Positions 23,682 through 36,800 are shown, counted from the stretch's first letter. The stretch: 64,000 nt of DNA from Pleurobrachia bachei (GCA_000695325.1 AVPN01000184.1:4381-68380); one strand, 5' to 3'. Made by a program: numbers and translations. The notes: a model not told the origin generated them from the sequence alone.

Positions 23682-26600
23682 ATGTCTGGATATGCTCCAG
23701 TCCAATCCTCGGATCCACCACCTGCAGCAGTAGAGGTTAATAAGGGGGTTGTAGGGAGTGTTTTGTGTGCCCTGCCCGCGAAACAGAGCATGATTCTAAA
23801 TTTTTCATGTCTTGTCAGTCGTCTTTAACAAACATGTCTTGTCAGGTGAATATGGAGATGGCGGAAAGAGGACAACAACCCGATCACAGTAAAGATATAC
23901 CAGACAACTTCATAACTAACAACCTAGCAATGGGAGAGACGCTACAACCCTGTACCTGTTATGGAATCATTGAACGAAAATGGGCCGTCACATCTAATGC
24001 AAGGTAGTATAGAATATAGATACCTGCATGACTACATGACTGTAATGTCGTACACGCTTCGGCCCGGTTCGGAGAGAGGACTTTTTTGTAAGACAAGTAG
24101 AAACAGAAAAAAAATATTCAAAACAGATTTAGGGAGGCATAATTCTTAGACCTAGACCGGAGTAGGCTTCAACCTTTTCCATTAATATCAGGCCAAAGTA
24201 CGTACGATTCGCAACGAAGCAGGGATTTGAGGAGCCTGTGATAAAGTTACTTAGCGAGAAGTGGAAACTTGGAAAACCAAACTTTGTTTTCAACATATTC
24301 GGTACGATTTTACGACGATATCTCGTTTTGTTGCTCGTGAAATGATAGAAGATTTTCGATTCATGGCGAGTAATTTATCACGAACTATTCTACCAGGAGG
24401 GGACGTTCATCCCAAGTCCCACGGACGTACCAAAGCCTTGTTGGAACTCTGCGACGAAGTAAACGCTTGGACATTTCTAAACCCTGACTATGTGGACGAG
24501 CATTTGATTCATCTGAAAAGTCGGAAAAAGAAGAAAACAAGCCGGGCGATGGCGTCAAACATTGTCGTTGTGAAACCATGGGAAAGTCTCAGTGATGAGC
24601 AGAAAGAAGCGTTAACTCCTACAACAAAAAAGGTGAAAATTCACACACATAATATCTCTGAATGGCCGCGCCATACCCCATAATTGATTCATACGCATAC
24701 TATATCTTACGAAATGACTTTTCATCCAATATCCAGTTCAAAATATATCTGGATCTTTGTAATAAAATTATATTTTTACAGACGCTTCACAAGGGATCAC
24801 CAAAACTAAATTTCAAAGTCATGTCTCTGGTCCAACAATCGCGGGCCGTGCTTTTTCCTGAGTTGCCTCCCGGTATCCCGAGTTTTATCACATTTACCAA
24901 GTCCCTCGCCAAACACTTCGATAATGGTAAGATGAACAAGAATTATTTGCATTATGTATCCATAATGCTGTATTTCCCTGCCAACGTAGCCGACATAAGA
25001 TCTGGCATGTACCACGCCTGCTTCTAAATGGGTGCTGATATGTGAGCCAGTAAAGCTGATGGGTTGTCTAATTAGACTCCAGTTTCAAGGTTATGTGATA
25101 TCATGACATCATTTACTTGTAGTTCTTACCACTGTTCGAAAGTGAATACAAAGACGTAGGGCGCGACGACATATTCATGGTCCTTAGTCGCAAAGCTACT
25201 TAACTGCGACAGAAACCCTCCTGTGTGCGCGCGGATTTCTGTGGGAAATACCTCATAACGTCATATTTCATGAAAACGTGCCATTGGCGTGTTTGATGAA
25301 GGAGCAGGCCATCACTGTGTGCGCGGCTGCACGGTTACCCTCGCAACGAAAGTGACCCCGAAAAGGTTCCTCTACCAATTAGTTAGTATACCAAAATGTC
25401 GTTTTCGAATTCTAACCCTGCTATGCCTTTTTGCAAAGCAAAAAGGCATCCGGGTGGATGCCTTCGGCATCCATCCGGGCAGGGAAAAAATAACTATTAC
25501 TTGGTCCGGGGTTTAGATAAATCAGCCTCCAAGCAAGTGGTGAAATGACCATTATGCACGAGGGAGTGTTTGAATCTCCGCTCTACCACCCTCTTCAGAT
25601 CCGTCCTGTCGTGCGGCAGAGTACGCTATATCCTAGAGCCATGACACATACACACACCTCCTCTCAGATGGACACAGAGATCAGATAGAGGGGGTCACAT
25701 TGCACGTGTGTCCCATTGTAAACTTTGTTCTCGCTAAGTCTGGTGGGGGTATTCCTCAGGAGGTCCTGGATGCAGAGGTCCCCACAGTTGTGTTGACAGA
25801 CGATGAGAACCTCACAATTGACAAGGTAACTTGTGTTCTAGCAATTTTGGGACAATAATGAAAGAATTTTCCAAAACTTCCTGGAGACATTGACTTTGAA
25901 CTTATTAACCCTTTGAGGACCACAGGCCATATTATATGAACCAGTTCACTAAAGACTGATTTCTCACTCGTGCATGATAGACCAGACCGTATATTACTCG
26001 TTAATTTTCAGGCTCACTTCAAGGTGGTGACAGAGCCGGAGATTACAGTTTTACAGCTGAAGGAACTTTTGAGGGATCACTTGACGGAAAACAGAAAACT
26101 AGGAATCACTGATCCACAGGAGCAGAAGCTTTTTAGGTTAGTACTGCACAGTGTTTCAGACCCAAAAATCTAATATATTAGCGCATGAGAGAGCAAGGTT
26201 GGGGTCTACGACGCCCTCCGAATTCGTTTTATTTAAACACCTTCAATGATTACTTCAATGAGTCATCCCTGTGTCAAACAGCTGGGAAGTAGAGCTGCCC
26301 CAACAAGGGTGCCACCGATTTACCTAAACACCTTCAACCAATCCCCCTGTTCAGGAGGCCTGAATACCTCAAGTTTCACCTGAACCTCCAGCTTGGTCTG
26401 AAGCACTCTGGGAAGGATAACTGTGAGGATGTGATCGCTGCAACGAAAGGAGCCGGTGTGCAGCAAAAACTGGGATCCCTCATACACTTTTACCGGCATT
26501 ACGATCTTTTAGGTATTAATCCTTTGAGGCCCATAGTGTATGGCCGAACGGAATGTTCTAATTCTTCCTGTCGCGATAAGAGATCTTTTAGGCAAGCACA

Positions 26601-29600
26601 TGTCGCGAGAAGTATGCTTTTTCAACCATTTACTAATTTAAACGCTTTAGATTTCTGCCTTAAAAGCGGGTTTGATGAAAGTCTGGTCCTCCACCCTTCC
26701 CTTCCTGGTGACCTGGAGCGAATTGAGTACATTCTCTCTCGAGCCCATACTCCGTTCACAGAGGAACTTTGTGGGAGAATGAGGAAATGGATGGCCAAGA
26801 ATGAGAAACAAAAAAACTATTTGGTAGGTACTTTCTTGATAACAGATAATCTGCCATACATAAAATGTGCTAATATTTTTGACTGTTTTTGAGCTTTTTA
26901 ATTGCATTTTAGGTGCCAATATTTTCGACTTCTTATTTGAGCATTTTAATTATGCATTTTATATATCCACCCCCCCCATCCTACATTCCCGCTCTGAAGA
27001 GTAAACTAAGCGATGAACTCAACGAGATGTTGGGTCACGGTACATGTGACTACGCCATGTCTCTAGAAGACGCAGTTTACATATTCAACTGCTTCAATTA
27101 TGACTGGGATCTGGTGAAGGTGATTAGACAGCACAGCCCCAATAGGCTGCTCAAGTGTTATTTAGCACTGGGTGCGCTAGTCAAGATAAGAGAGAGGAGT
27201 TCTGGGGGTAAAGTTGATTGTAATGAAGTGGATGAAATTATCAGGTAACATATAGCAACGAACCCTAGCAACCAACCCTAGCAACCAACCCTAACAACCA
27301 ACCATAGCAACCAACCCTATCTCGATACACATACACGATTAATATGTATGACATATCGTTATAATACCACTCGTAGATCATAATACCTTTCTATATATAG
27401 TGAGATCAGTGATGAGGTGTTAGAGATAGCAGTTTGGGTGGATAAGGAAACTGACTACGACATCGGACCGATGATATTCCTCGAGCACAAAAACTTTTCC
27501 TGGAACGTATGTTTTTTACTGAAAGTCTGGACTCCATAATTGTCGATCGATGTTAACCTTATCAAATAAGTAAAAATGAAGTAGCATGTTTCAAGTTTGC
27601 CAAACTTAATATCCACGAAAATTTATTTTTTGCCAGTCAATAATGGCGATGGTAAAGGAAACAAAGTGCTACAGCTTGCTATCGATGAAGAGCAATGTTT
27701 ACAACTGCATCAAAAACAAATGGAATGGAGCGATTGACATACACACCAGTTATTGGCAGATTATCTTTGGAATTCTGACTCTCGGTCTGCTTACCCCACG
27801 GATGATAAAGTTTGTAAGTGAGCAGCAAAATAATATCCAAATCTTGACATACAGTTTATCGAGAATGAATCAACTCTGAACTGTCAGCTAGACCTTGTCT
27901 CAAAATGGTTTGAAAAATCACATCCGTACATAACAATACAATCATATCTCGGTACATAATAGGTGACGAAAAACAGCGTCAAAAAAGAGCTGGACGTGTT
28001 CCTTTCGACTACCACAGAGAAGAAGGGATATTTTGAAAAGTGGAAGGCATTCTGGACATCTTGTCGAACCAAATGCTTCGTTTTAATGGTAAGGGATCAC
28101 CAGTTACAAAATTGGAAACTGATGTTTTTTAGCAGTAAACTGACACTATAACACATGGCGCCTACTTTCAGTGCAATTCACAAAGAAATTCGGTCACGTG
28201 ATCGTAGATATAGATTCATTATTTAGAGTACTGCATTCCATCACAATTACTGCATCCCTTATTGTAACAGATAACGTATCTGGTATTCCTGCTGCTGATG
28301 ACACTGGTGGTTCTGGACAACACCCGGATCAGATCAGACCACTACGAGGATATAGACGGACCAGATATGACATCATGGGAGGCAGATAGGGATCGGTTAA
28401 TGGCACTTATTGGTATCTGTGCCATCATGTGCGTCTCGTTTTTATTAGGGGAACTTGATATACAGCAGGTATATATGTTCCAATAATTCCCATCCCCTAA
28501 TTGTACAATCCCGCTACAACCCCATCACAGAATGCTTCGAAACCCCCTCCCCGCCATGCCACCCCACCCCGCCATGCCACCCCGGCACAATGTGTCAAGG
28601 GGGGGGGGGTATAACACAATTATAACCCCTATTACACAGGTGTCCTGTAAAACATTCTGGACAAGACTGAAAGTGTATGTCTCATCTTCATACAACAAAC
28701 TGGATTTAGTTTCATCTACTACTTTTCTACTTTACACGCCGCTTGCACTCTTCTATGGCACCGAGGAGGGGGTATTTTTAGCCGGGAAAGCTTTAGGTAA
28801 AACTCAACAAATATGTAGCATCAATGGGAACATCATGTCTCCCGTACAATCATACACTGTACACATTTGATGATGATGTACACTTTTTTGGGGTCCTCCA
28901 CAAAATAAAATAGTCTAATTTCTAAAACAGTGATTTGCAGTGTCGCTGTCCTACCTTTGTTTCTTCATCCGGTTCACGCTGTTTCTGCAAATGTTTGAAG
29001 TAATCGGACCTAAAATCATAACTATCAAGAAAATGGTAAGGTTATATCCAGGAACCGACTGAAACAAGTAAACAACTTATCAGAACTCGTTCTTTAGGTC
29101 ACGTTACTGGTTATCAACCAATAGGGACCAATATTTCCTGATTCGGTCGGTTCCTGCAGATAATGGTCTTGTTTTACGTCTTTCCTACTGAAAAACTGAC
29201 AAATTTCGTTGCCCTGATATTATGACTGAAAACAGGTCAATCACTTTCTATTCCGCAGGTGGGGAATTTAATGTTCTTCGTTTCTTTCCTGATATTGGCA
29301 ATGTTTGGATACGGCATCGTCTCAGGTAATTAACAATTCCTGGTTACCATAGCAACGTATAGTGGTTACCAAGCAACGTATATGACACAATTCCCCAACT
29401 CTTGCAGAGTTTCTGTTGCACCCGATGCCGAAAAAGAGCAGCATCCCAGGAGCACTAGAGGTCATAAAACGCCCTTATATCAATATGTTTGGAGAACTTG
29501 ATCTAGACAACTTTGAAGCTGGGGTGAGTAACAGATAATATCAAAGACATTAAGTTTTTCGAGTTGTCAATTTAGCATTTAATTATAATGGTATCCGAGT

Positions 29601-31890
29601 TGACAATATAGTACTAAAAAACACTACTAATTATTGTACACAAAACGGTGAGATGACAACCAAATTCATTCTACACAGGTGGAGGAAGGAGTTTGTCAGT
29701 ACGAATCAGCGCTACAATCATTGGCACCGTCTTATGGGCTCCAAATTGGAGCCCCATCAATAAAATCAGAAGAAGAGAAAATTGACTGCTCGAATTACAC
29801 CTGTAGCAAACAATGCATTGCATTCAAGTACGATTACAACGTTACTACCAAAATCTCTTATCTCGAAGTGCCAATTTTATGAGAATGACCCATTTGATGA
29901 TGATTCACACTTTTTTGGGGTTGTAGGTGTTTTATTTTATCAGATTAAAGATTTTGTCACTAAACGTCACAGCGAGTCCTACCTTTGTTTCTTCATCCGG
30001 TTCACGCTGTTTCTGCAAATGTTTGAAGTAATCGGACCTAAAATCATAACTATCAAGAAAATGGTAAGGTTATATCCAGGAACCGACTGAAACAAGTAAA
30101 CAACTTATCAGAACTCGTTCTTTAGGTCACGTTACTGGTTATCAACCAATAGGGACCAGTATTTCCTGATTCGGTCGGTTCCTGCAGATAATGGTCTTGT
30201 TTTACGTCTTTCCTACTGAAAAACTGACAAATTTCGTTGCCCTGATATTATGACTGAAAACAGGTCAATCACTTTCTATTCCGCAGGTGGGGAATTTAAT
30301 GTTCTTCGTTTCTTTCCTGATATTGGCAATGTTTGGATACGGCATCGTCTCAGGTAATTAACAATTCCTGGTTACCATAGCAACGTATAGTGGTTACCAA
30401 GCAACGTATATGACACAATTCCCCAACTCTTGCAGAGTTTCTGTTGCATCCGATGCCGAAAAAAAGCAGCATCCCACGAGCACTAGAGGTCATCAAACGC
30501 CCTTATATCAATATGTTTGGAGAACTTGATCTAGACAACTTTGAAGCTGGGGTGAGTAACAGATAATATCAAAGACATTAAGTTTTTCGAGTTGTCAATT
30601 TAGCATTTAATTATAATGGTATCCGAGTTGACAATATAGTACTAAAAAACACTACTAATTATTGTACACAAAACGGTGAGATGACAACCAAATTCATTCT
30701 ACACAGGTGGAGGAAGGAGTTTGTCAGTACGAATCAGCGCTACAATCATTGGCACCGTCTTATGGGCTCCAAATTGGAGCCCCATCAATAAAATCAGAAG
30801 AAGAGAAAATTGACTGCTCGAATTACACCTGTAGCAAACAATGCATTGCATTCAAGTACGATTACAACGTTACTTCGAACCTTGAAATATAAAGTCGGAC
30901 CCCGATATACCGTAAATCGGCGTCCGACTGTAATACTGTTTTAAGATGATAGTCAAACTTTACAAAATGAAACCCCTTCTCAGTGCTACATAGCGTGGAC
31001 ACAATGAATCACACAGAGTGATCCTAACTCAGCAGTGATTCTCTAAATTTGACTAATATATTTCTCAGGTACACCGCCCAACGTAGGACTTAAACTGATT
31101 ATATGTAAAATCTATGTGGCGGGCCTAAGAAGATGGTGGATACTCCCTGACGACAGTAGTCCTCCTCACGAATCTACTTATCTCAATCTTCAGTAAAACC
31201 TATGAAACTGATTATGATGAAAGTCAACAACTCTGGCAGATACAATGTTACAAGGTACAAATACATCGGGCAGAAACTGACCGAATCAGGAAATTCTGGT
31301 CCCTGATTGGCTGATAACGTGACCTAAATAACGAGTTATGATTGGTTGTTTACTTGTGTTGGTCGGTTTCTGACATCGAGACTAGTTCCCATGGTTATTA
31401 GTTTAGTAAAAAGTGGTAGTGGATTAGTGCCCTAATTAGAATTTACATTATCATAGGGTACGTTTACATTTAGTAAAATAAACAAAGGCTAACACACTGT
31501 TTCAGCTGATAAAGGAGAGTGAGAACCACTTTGTAGTTCCCCTGGCGCCTCTAAATGCAATATACTCGCTCTACAAGGCACTTCGGATTCTCATAACTCG
31601 CCTTTGCAAGGACTCTAAAAATGGTAATGTTCCTTTTTCAAAAAAGAAATTCAAAATTATAACTTCTCGTTTGCTAAGCTAGACTGAACAAAACAACTTC
31701 TCGTCGTAAATAAAAACTAAGCTCAACATTACTTTAATGAAAACAAAATGAAGTAGAAGGTGTGTACCACATTATTTTAATTGTATAATTTCCAGACAAA
31801 GATAGTGGTGATAATGAAGAGGACAGTACAGAATGGTATGTGAGGGAACTAGACAGGAGGATCTATGAACAATTTCGAGACAATCAATGA
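23682..31890 (+). CDS. TRPM-like cation channel
   Basis: Multi-exon gene for about 1,050 residues. Exons: 23682-23735, 23846-24003, 24192-24301, 24352-24632, 24782-24926, 25668-25825, 26012-26136, 26355-26512, 26651-26823, 27000 (or 26913)-27244, 27401-27506, 27637-27813, 27963-28088, 28271-28468, 28640-28796, 28941-29035, 29259-29325, 29408-29523, 29679-29840, an S6 exon ending at 31254, 31506-31623, and about 31796-31890. The N-terminus (PKYVRFATKQGFEEPVIKLL) matches the TRPM homology start. Visible segments are S1 (YLVFLLLMTLVVLD), S2 (LMALIGICAIMCVSFLLGEL), S3 (KLDLVSSTTFLLY), S4 (SYLCFFIRFTLFLQMFEVIG), S5 (LMFFVSFLILAMFGYGIVS), a pore with RPYINMFGELD, and S6 followed by a TRP-like helix (NLLISIFSKTYE...QLWQIQCYK). 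No C-terminal kinase or Nudix domain is present. Intron 24302-24351 is only 50 bp. The S6 exon start does not fit in phase with the upstream exon, so an exon or a base may be missing there. Channel assignment is strong; the subfamily is unclear. Confidence 0.8.
25416..25484. repeat. Nested double-hairpin element
   Basis: Outer arms CCCTGC/GCAGGG (25416-25421, 25479-25484) enclose a perfect 12-bp stem (25423-25449, loop aaa) and a 13-bp stem with one mismatch (25450-25478, loop ttc). It lies in the intron before the exon at 25668 and would fold as a three-way junction in DNA or RNA. Confidence 0.75.
28941..30884 (+). repeat. Tandem duplication of TRPM S4-pore exons (1028 bp)
   Basis: Sequence from about 28955 to 29855 is repeated at about 29983-30883, offset 1028 and nearly identical. 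It includes the S4, S5, pore and post-pore exons (second copies 30287-30353, 30436-30551 and from 30707). Upstream of S4 the copies differ (agtgtcgctg versus cacagcgag). Both copies diverge just after gattacaacgttact, which supports an exon end at 29840 before a GTTACT donor. Only one copy can be used in a normal channel. Confidence 0.9.
29049..29156. mobile_element. MITE family with CAGGAACCGAC termini
   Basis: A 108-bp intronic element has inverted ends CAGGAACCGAC and GTCGGTTCCTG. Further copies lie at 30077-30184 (inside the duplicated block), 31271-31372 (opposite orientation, diverged, ends CAGAAACTGAC) and, partly, about 13290-13362 inside the second Ig block. The internal phrase atttcctgattcggtc is shared. 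It is non-coding. Its presence in only the second Ig copy suggests movement after that duplication, or loss from the other copy. Confidence 0.75.
30893..30929. mobile_element. Short MITE with agtcggaccccgat ends
   Basis: A 37-bp palindromic element starts agtcggaccccgat and ends with the near-complement, next to TA. It sits just past the second copy of the TRPM post-pore exon. Related elements are listed at 35228 and 58931. The ends resemble those of pogo/Tigger-like elements, by memory only. Confidence 0.65.
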
Positions 31891-32304
31891 ATAGTTACAA
31901 TTGATATTTTTTGATAGATATGTGTAGGTTGGATCGCCGATTGGGGTACATGCAATGTACTGTGTGAATGTTTTGTAATATGATTTAAAAGTTTTCCTCT
32001 ACAAAGTCCGAGTCAAAAGAAAAGAAAAAGTTGGGAAAGAAATGGTCATACTTAGATTGCAAGTAAATGAGAAAGCAATCGACTAAATAGGATATTCATT
32101 GCATCGGATTGTAGCACATTCTGAATGTTAAAAGCTTGCTTACAGTTTAAACTTTATACAGGTGCACGCTGCCAAGAAAGTATCCTGCACTAAAATGGCT
32201 CTAACCACCGAAATGTTTTGGCTTATCTGATAACTGATAGTTGGTCTCAGGCCTAGCTCGAACCTGAATCACCAGCGCTAACTCTAAAACACGGAAAACC
32301 ATGA
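31891..32304. other. Intergenic; no gene seen
   Basis: This is AT-rich sequence following the TRPM stop, presumably including its 3' UTR. I see no exon, RNA gene or clear repeat until the dispersed 20-bp phrase ttggcaaacgctgctggccc at about 32325, which also occurs near 4401 and, with one change at its 5' end, near 19388. Confidence 0.5.
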
Positions 32305-33165
32305 GTGTTGACACCCATATTTTTGGCAAACGCTGCTGGCCCCCGGGATAAATTATTTTGGCAACGCTTTCAAACTTTTCAACACTACTTTAAACAAATT
32401 AATTTGAGGTGCGGTAACCCCCACCTCAATTTTGCAGCGATGACATTATCCAGTGATGAGGAAAACGCTGAAGCCACCAATGCTATCCTGACGGAGTTAC
32501 GAACACACCCCGATGCCCCGGAACCTGTGAAACGTCTCCTCAAAGCCTACATGGCAACTTCCAACCACAGTAAGAACATGACCACCATGAACAGATACTC
32601 GGAAAACACTCTGCACGCAACAGCAGTCTTCTTCGGTGCCAAACCCACAGATGAAGAAGGTGAGCCGACGTATAGTAGTAAGGCATCCCTCTGTGACTGG
32701 ATTATAATGGCAATAGAGGAACTGCTTCCTCAGCCGTGCCTGGCCTGTAACTCTTCCTACACCCTGAAAAGAGGAGCGAAACCGAAGTTCCGATGTGCCA
32801 GCTGTGGAGGTGGCTCTCACGATTGTGAGAAGATTATGTCAGAACAGAAGTCGGAGGTACAGGTTTGGATCTGCGGCGAGTGCACAGGGAAATTTAAGCT
32901 GGAGAAATTCTCTGGTACTCAGGAAAATCCCCCACCGAGCGCCTCGAGCCAAAGAAAATTTAGCTTCCAGACAGTACCTGCTGATGAGGTAGTGACCAAG
33001 GGAGAGCAAGGAGAAGAAGAAAAGAAGAAAAAAGGAGCGGAGCCGGAAGATCCGCATTTGCGGATTCGGTTTGCCATCCTGAGGGTTTGCCTCATTTCCT
33101 TACGTGGAACCAGGGTGAAGGTACACCACACCCCAATCAGTAACGTGGATCTGAACCTATTATGA
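32305..33165 (+). mobile_element. PHD-finger ORF, probable CR1-like LINE ORF1
   Basis: A single uninterrupted reading frame of 286 codons; a natural start is probably the Met at about 32440 (MTLSSDEENAEATNAI). The middle shows a C4HC-type zinc pattern: CLAC, then FRCASCGGGSHDC, then VWICGEC, which is the spacing of a PHD-like finger. The C-terminal third is acidic and basic low-complexity (GEEEKKKKG). ORF1 of CR1-type LINEs is known to carry PHD-like fingers, and a LINE reverse-transcriptase end of that general kind lies at 44.2 kb, so I read this as an isolated ORF1 fragment. A single-exon host PHD gene is the alternative. No reverse transcriptase follows it. Confidence 0.5.
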
Positions 33166-33246
33166 AAGTATGTTGTGGTCCTTGTATTTGGTTTATTGGA
33201 GTGTGCAGTCGACGGGAAGTTTATGATTATATTTCAGTATTTATAT

Positions 33247-33392
33247 GAAACAGCAATCCGACAATACCGGGTTCCATGATGGATACGAGGGTACTCTCGA
33301 CACTTCGGTGTTGTACCACTTTGTAGGTTCACTCTGTGACCGATCGTGGTGTGCGTTTATTATCTGAGACCCCGGTGTCGGATTGCTGTTTC
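33247..33392. mobile_element. 146-bp MITE with perfect 17-bp TIRs
   Basis: The ends GAAACAGCAATCCGACA (33247-33263) and TGTCGGATTGCTGTTTC (33376-33392) are perfect inverted repeats. The interior is non-coding. I could not see a clear target-site duplication. It lies between the LINE-like ORF and the transporter gene. Confidence 0.8.
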
Positions 33393-33810
33393 CTCGTAAC
33401 AAATCAAGCGATTTGCACCAGTTTTCCTGATTGAAGGAAAGTGGAGAAATTATTCGCCGTTTTTATAATCTCAAAGCCGTTTATCCCGATTTTAACCAAG
33501 CAATTAACAACCGTTACCGCCTGGCGCCTGCGAATCGCAGGCTGCGATCTGAATTTGGCACTTTGTTTGGTAGAGTGAGTGTGTCCTAACTTTTTTGTAC
33601 TTTCGCAAATCATTTAGGAATACAAGAGAAACTCATGATGCATGTTTACAGCTGATAATCAATTATTCAAATCCGGAAGAATTGCATTTTATTGGAAATG
33701 AAACACAATTGTAATTTGTATAACAGTGTTCAACACTGTGCGTTCGTGTTGGCACGATGAAGTGTCAGTTTCAGTCATTTCCAGATTGTACCAGCTTTTG
33801 AAACACAAAA
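33393..33810. other. Intergenic; no gene seen
   Basis: This lies between the MITE and the stop of the minus-strand transporter, so it probably includes that gene's 3' UTR. Short ORFs here have no recognisable content. Confidence 0.45.
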
Positions 33811-36800
33811 TTACTCATCAAGTTGGAGGTCCTTTGTTTCTTTCTTGAGGAGGAATGAGGCGGCGAATGTGAAGAGAGATACGCCAATAAAAACTCCTAG
33901 TATCGCCCTTGGGTTCTCCATTGCGAACATCTGATGGGGATTGGGATCAAAGTTTATGTTTACTAAAGAGCACTTGCCTCGGATATTACAGTCAAACAGT
34001 TCTTTATCTATTTACCTGAACGAAAACAATCCCAAAGATAGCACCCAGTTTTCCTGTTGTGTTAATTAGCCCCACTGCCATGTTTCTCACTCGGGTTGGA
34101 AATATCTCTGGGACGTAGACCCACAAAACGAGAAGAAAGCAGTCGGTGAGACCTCTTGAAATATACAACTGCAATTCCTCAGTCACTGAAAGATGAGTTG
34201 GTGTCAACATGTGTTCTTTCTAGAGAGAGAGTGCAAATAGTTGGAAAAAGAGGACGACTTAGGAAAGGAGGACGACAGCATCTTACCGGAAGTAACACAA
34301 ACAGCAAGTAGGGTGACTGAAATCAGGACCAGTGGAGAGACAAGTTTGAAAGTCTTGATTCTTCCAATCCGATCAGCGGCTAAGATACCAAGCAGCATAA
34401 CGGGTACCTGGAGGTGATGCTAGTGGAAATAGTCGCACAATCCCTAGATCTCGGAAAAAGATCAAATGTGATCTAATCAACACTCTCCAAAGTGCCACAA
34501 CGAAATGTGGTTGGGTGTCAAATTTAGATATTAAATTGATAACAATGATTTAATTGCATTGAAAGCTAAGTTTCGTCAGAACAAAATCTCTAAAGTTATG
34601 GCTAATGTGGTGAATACCTCGACGACAGAAGTTATAAGCAGGTCTCTGTAGTCTTCCTTTCCCAGGACGCGACAAAACTCAGTGCCATTGACAGCCATCC
34701 TCTTTGAATTTCCGGTCCTTAGTTAAAATAATGGAATTTTAGGTTCAACATGAACATATCAATCTCCATGGCAACCGCTCTTATCAAATCAATGAACATA
34801 GTTATCTTTTTCACAATATTGTATTTTACTTACCCAACACCACAGAAGTTGATAATATGTAGGTCTGTGTTGAGATATATCAATGAGAAGTAGAGGGAGG
34901 TTGCGGAGAACATCAACAAGGATGTTACTATGGTAACGGCACGCTGTTCAGCTCCTAGCAACCATTTTAAACCACTTGTACGTGATATTCCCTCCTCATC
35001 GTTCTGCAGAATAACACACGTGCAGTGATACATAATTTGATTTTATGATGACGGTTGTATCTGTCGACGCTCGGAATTGGCAGCTGTAATTTTGTTAATT
35101 ATTCTGACATAGATCATGAACAAAAATACAGAAATTTTTTACAAAGATCACTTCTGTGGAATGCAACGCTCCAGCTTCCGTTCCATGGAATCTGGTAATT
35201 CCAGCTTCCGATCTTGAATGTCTACTACAGTCGGACCCCGATTTACCGGGCAAATCCTTTCCCACGAGTATCTCGGTAAATCGGGGTCCGACTATTGTCC
35301 ATTATCATACCTTGAATGGCTCCGGCCTAAAATCCATCTCCCCCACTGACCCCTTTCCGTTAGCCCGGCTGGCTTGATTTAGAACACCCAGTGCCTCCCT
35401 AACCTGTCCTCGACTTAACAACCATCGGGGTGATTCTAATAACAACCAGCTGCCTCCAAAGGAAGTCAAACAGAGGAGAGAAGTGAAGAACACCTGTGGG
35501 TGGTCGGGGTGTTCAAAATTAGAACACTGACCAGTCAATTCCACATGTAAATTTGAATCGGAAGACCTAATTCTAGACTACAAATTACAAAAATAACACA
35601 CACGTAAAAAGAAGATCAGCAATTACCTGGTATTTGTAGCCTAGACCGGGGAGAACAAAATATCCCAGTGCAGTTTCAAAGATACCTCCAGCAGCCCAGA
35701 ACATCTTAACGGAAAGTACCGCTAGTGTTCTCTGTCGAATTGGGGCTATCTCCGTAAGATAGGTTACTGCCAGCGAGTACCTGAATAAACACAAGATGTT
35801 ACTTGCCTGAAGACAACTGATCCGATCTCGAGATTCTCCTGGCGAATCGCCTCATTCGGGCAGTGAACCGCCTGGTGGAAGCAGGTTTCTCAATTGAACC
35901 CGGTCTATGCTTTCTGTGAGGTGTTAGCGGTCACAAGTTGATTGTTATATGTACCTGCATCCCACAAAAAGGCCAGTAATCCCATACAAGATCAGGAAGA
36001 GGGGGTAAGTTTCCCCAGCTGGTACCAAGAGTTCGGATATGCTGAGCAGAAAGGAGCTGAGGATTAGGACTGGTCGTCGACCGTACTTATCTGATGCATA
36101 ACCTCCTAGTGATGCACCTGAGGTGATTATCGGGTGTGTGCAAACTACCAAATAAGAGGGGTGACAGGGAGATATTGATACAATGGGAGGAGGTATTGAT
36201 AAGTTGCTTTTACTACATTTACCCGCCATGTAGAATAACATAAAGGTAACTCCAATTGAGGTCAACTGAGTGGTAGATAGATCCCATTGGCATGCCAATA
36301 GGGGTCCGATAATGGACAACATGAACACCTGTAAGACATTAGAAGATATGATTTAGGTTGGAATTTCCATGTCCAGAGAGGAAGCTGAATGGTTTAACAT
36401 AACAAGCAGACTATTATATTTATAGTATAGATAGTTGGCATCAACTGGTAAATCGAGCACTTAGATCTTGTTGACAACAACTAAGATCGTGACTGTGTTG
36501 TCAGTTAGTTACCTGTGCTGAATCACACGTCACCACTACTCCCAGTATGAGACCATGTTTTATCTGGTAAGCGCCACATCCCACCCTTTCAATTAGCTCT
36601 CCAGCACTCTCTGCAGCCTGTAACTAGTGATGTGTGAGAGAGCTCAATATCAGCTGCATTGCTACCGTCTATGATACAACTGTGATTCGGGCTCGCTTTA
36701 TTATCTAGGTATAGCAGCAACTCTGAATCCTGTTATGCTACTGCACATTGCAAATATAGCAAACAAACAATCCAGTGGGTTGAACCCACAAACCTGTTTC

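Noticed and set aside
24261-24350. Upstream extension of the open frame over 24352-24632
   Set aside because: The overlapping frame ending at 24301 (PKYVRFATKQG) matches the TRPM N-terminus and has a donor, so the extension is treated as non-coding.
25289-25516. Open frame of 75 codons before the TRPM exon at 25668
   Set aside because: Much of it is the hairpin element read through, and it does not match TRPM sequence or join in phase.
25530-25600. tRNA-like GGTAGAGC on the minus strand
   Set aside because: A D-arm-like string is present, but I find no matching acceptor stem, anticodon arm or GTTCGAATC T-loop, so it is not called a tRNA gene.
27255-27325. aaccctagcaacc repeats taken as interstitial telomere
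   Set aside because: The unit is about 13-15 bp with CAACC cores, not TTAGGG/CCCTAA hexamers, so it is an ordinary short tandem repeat.
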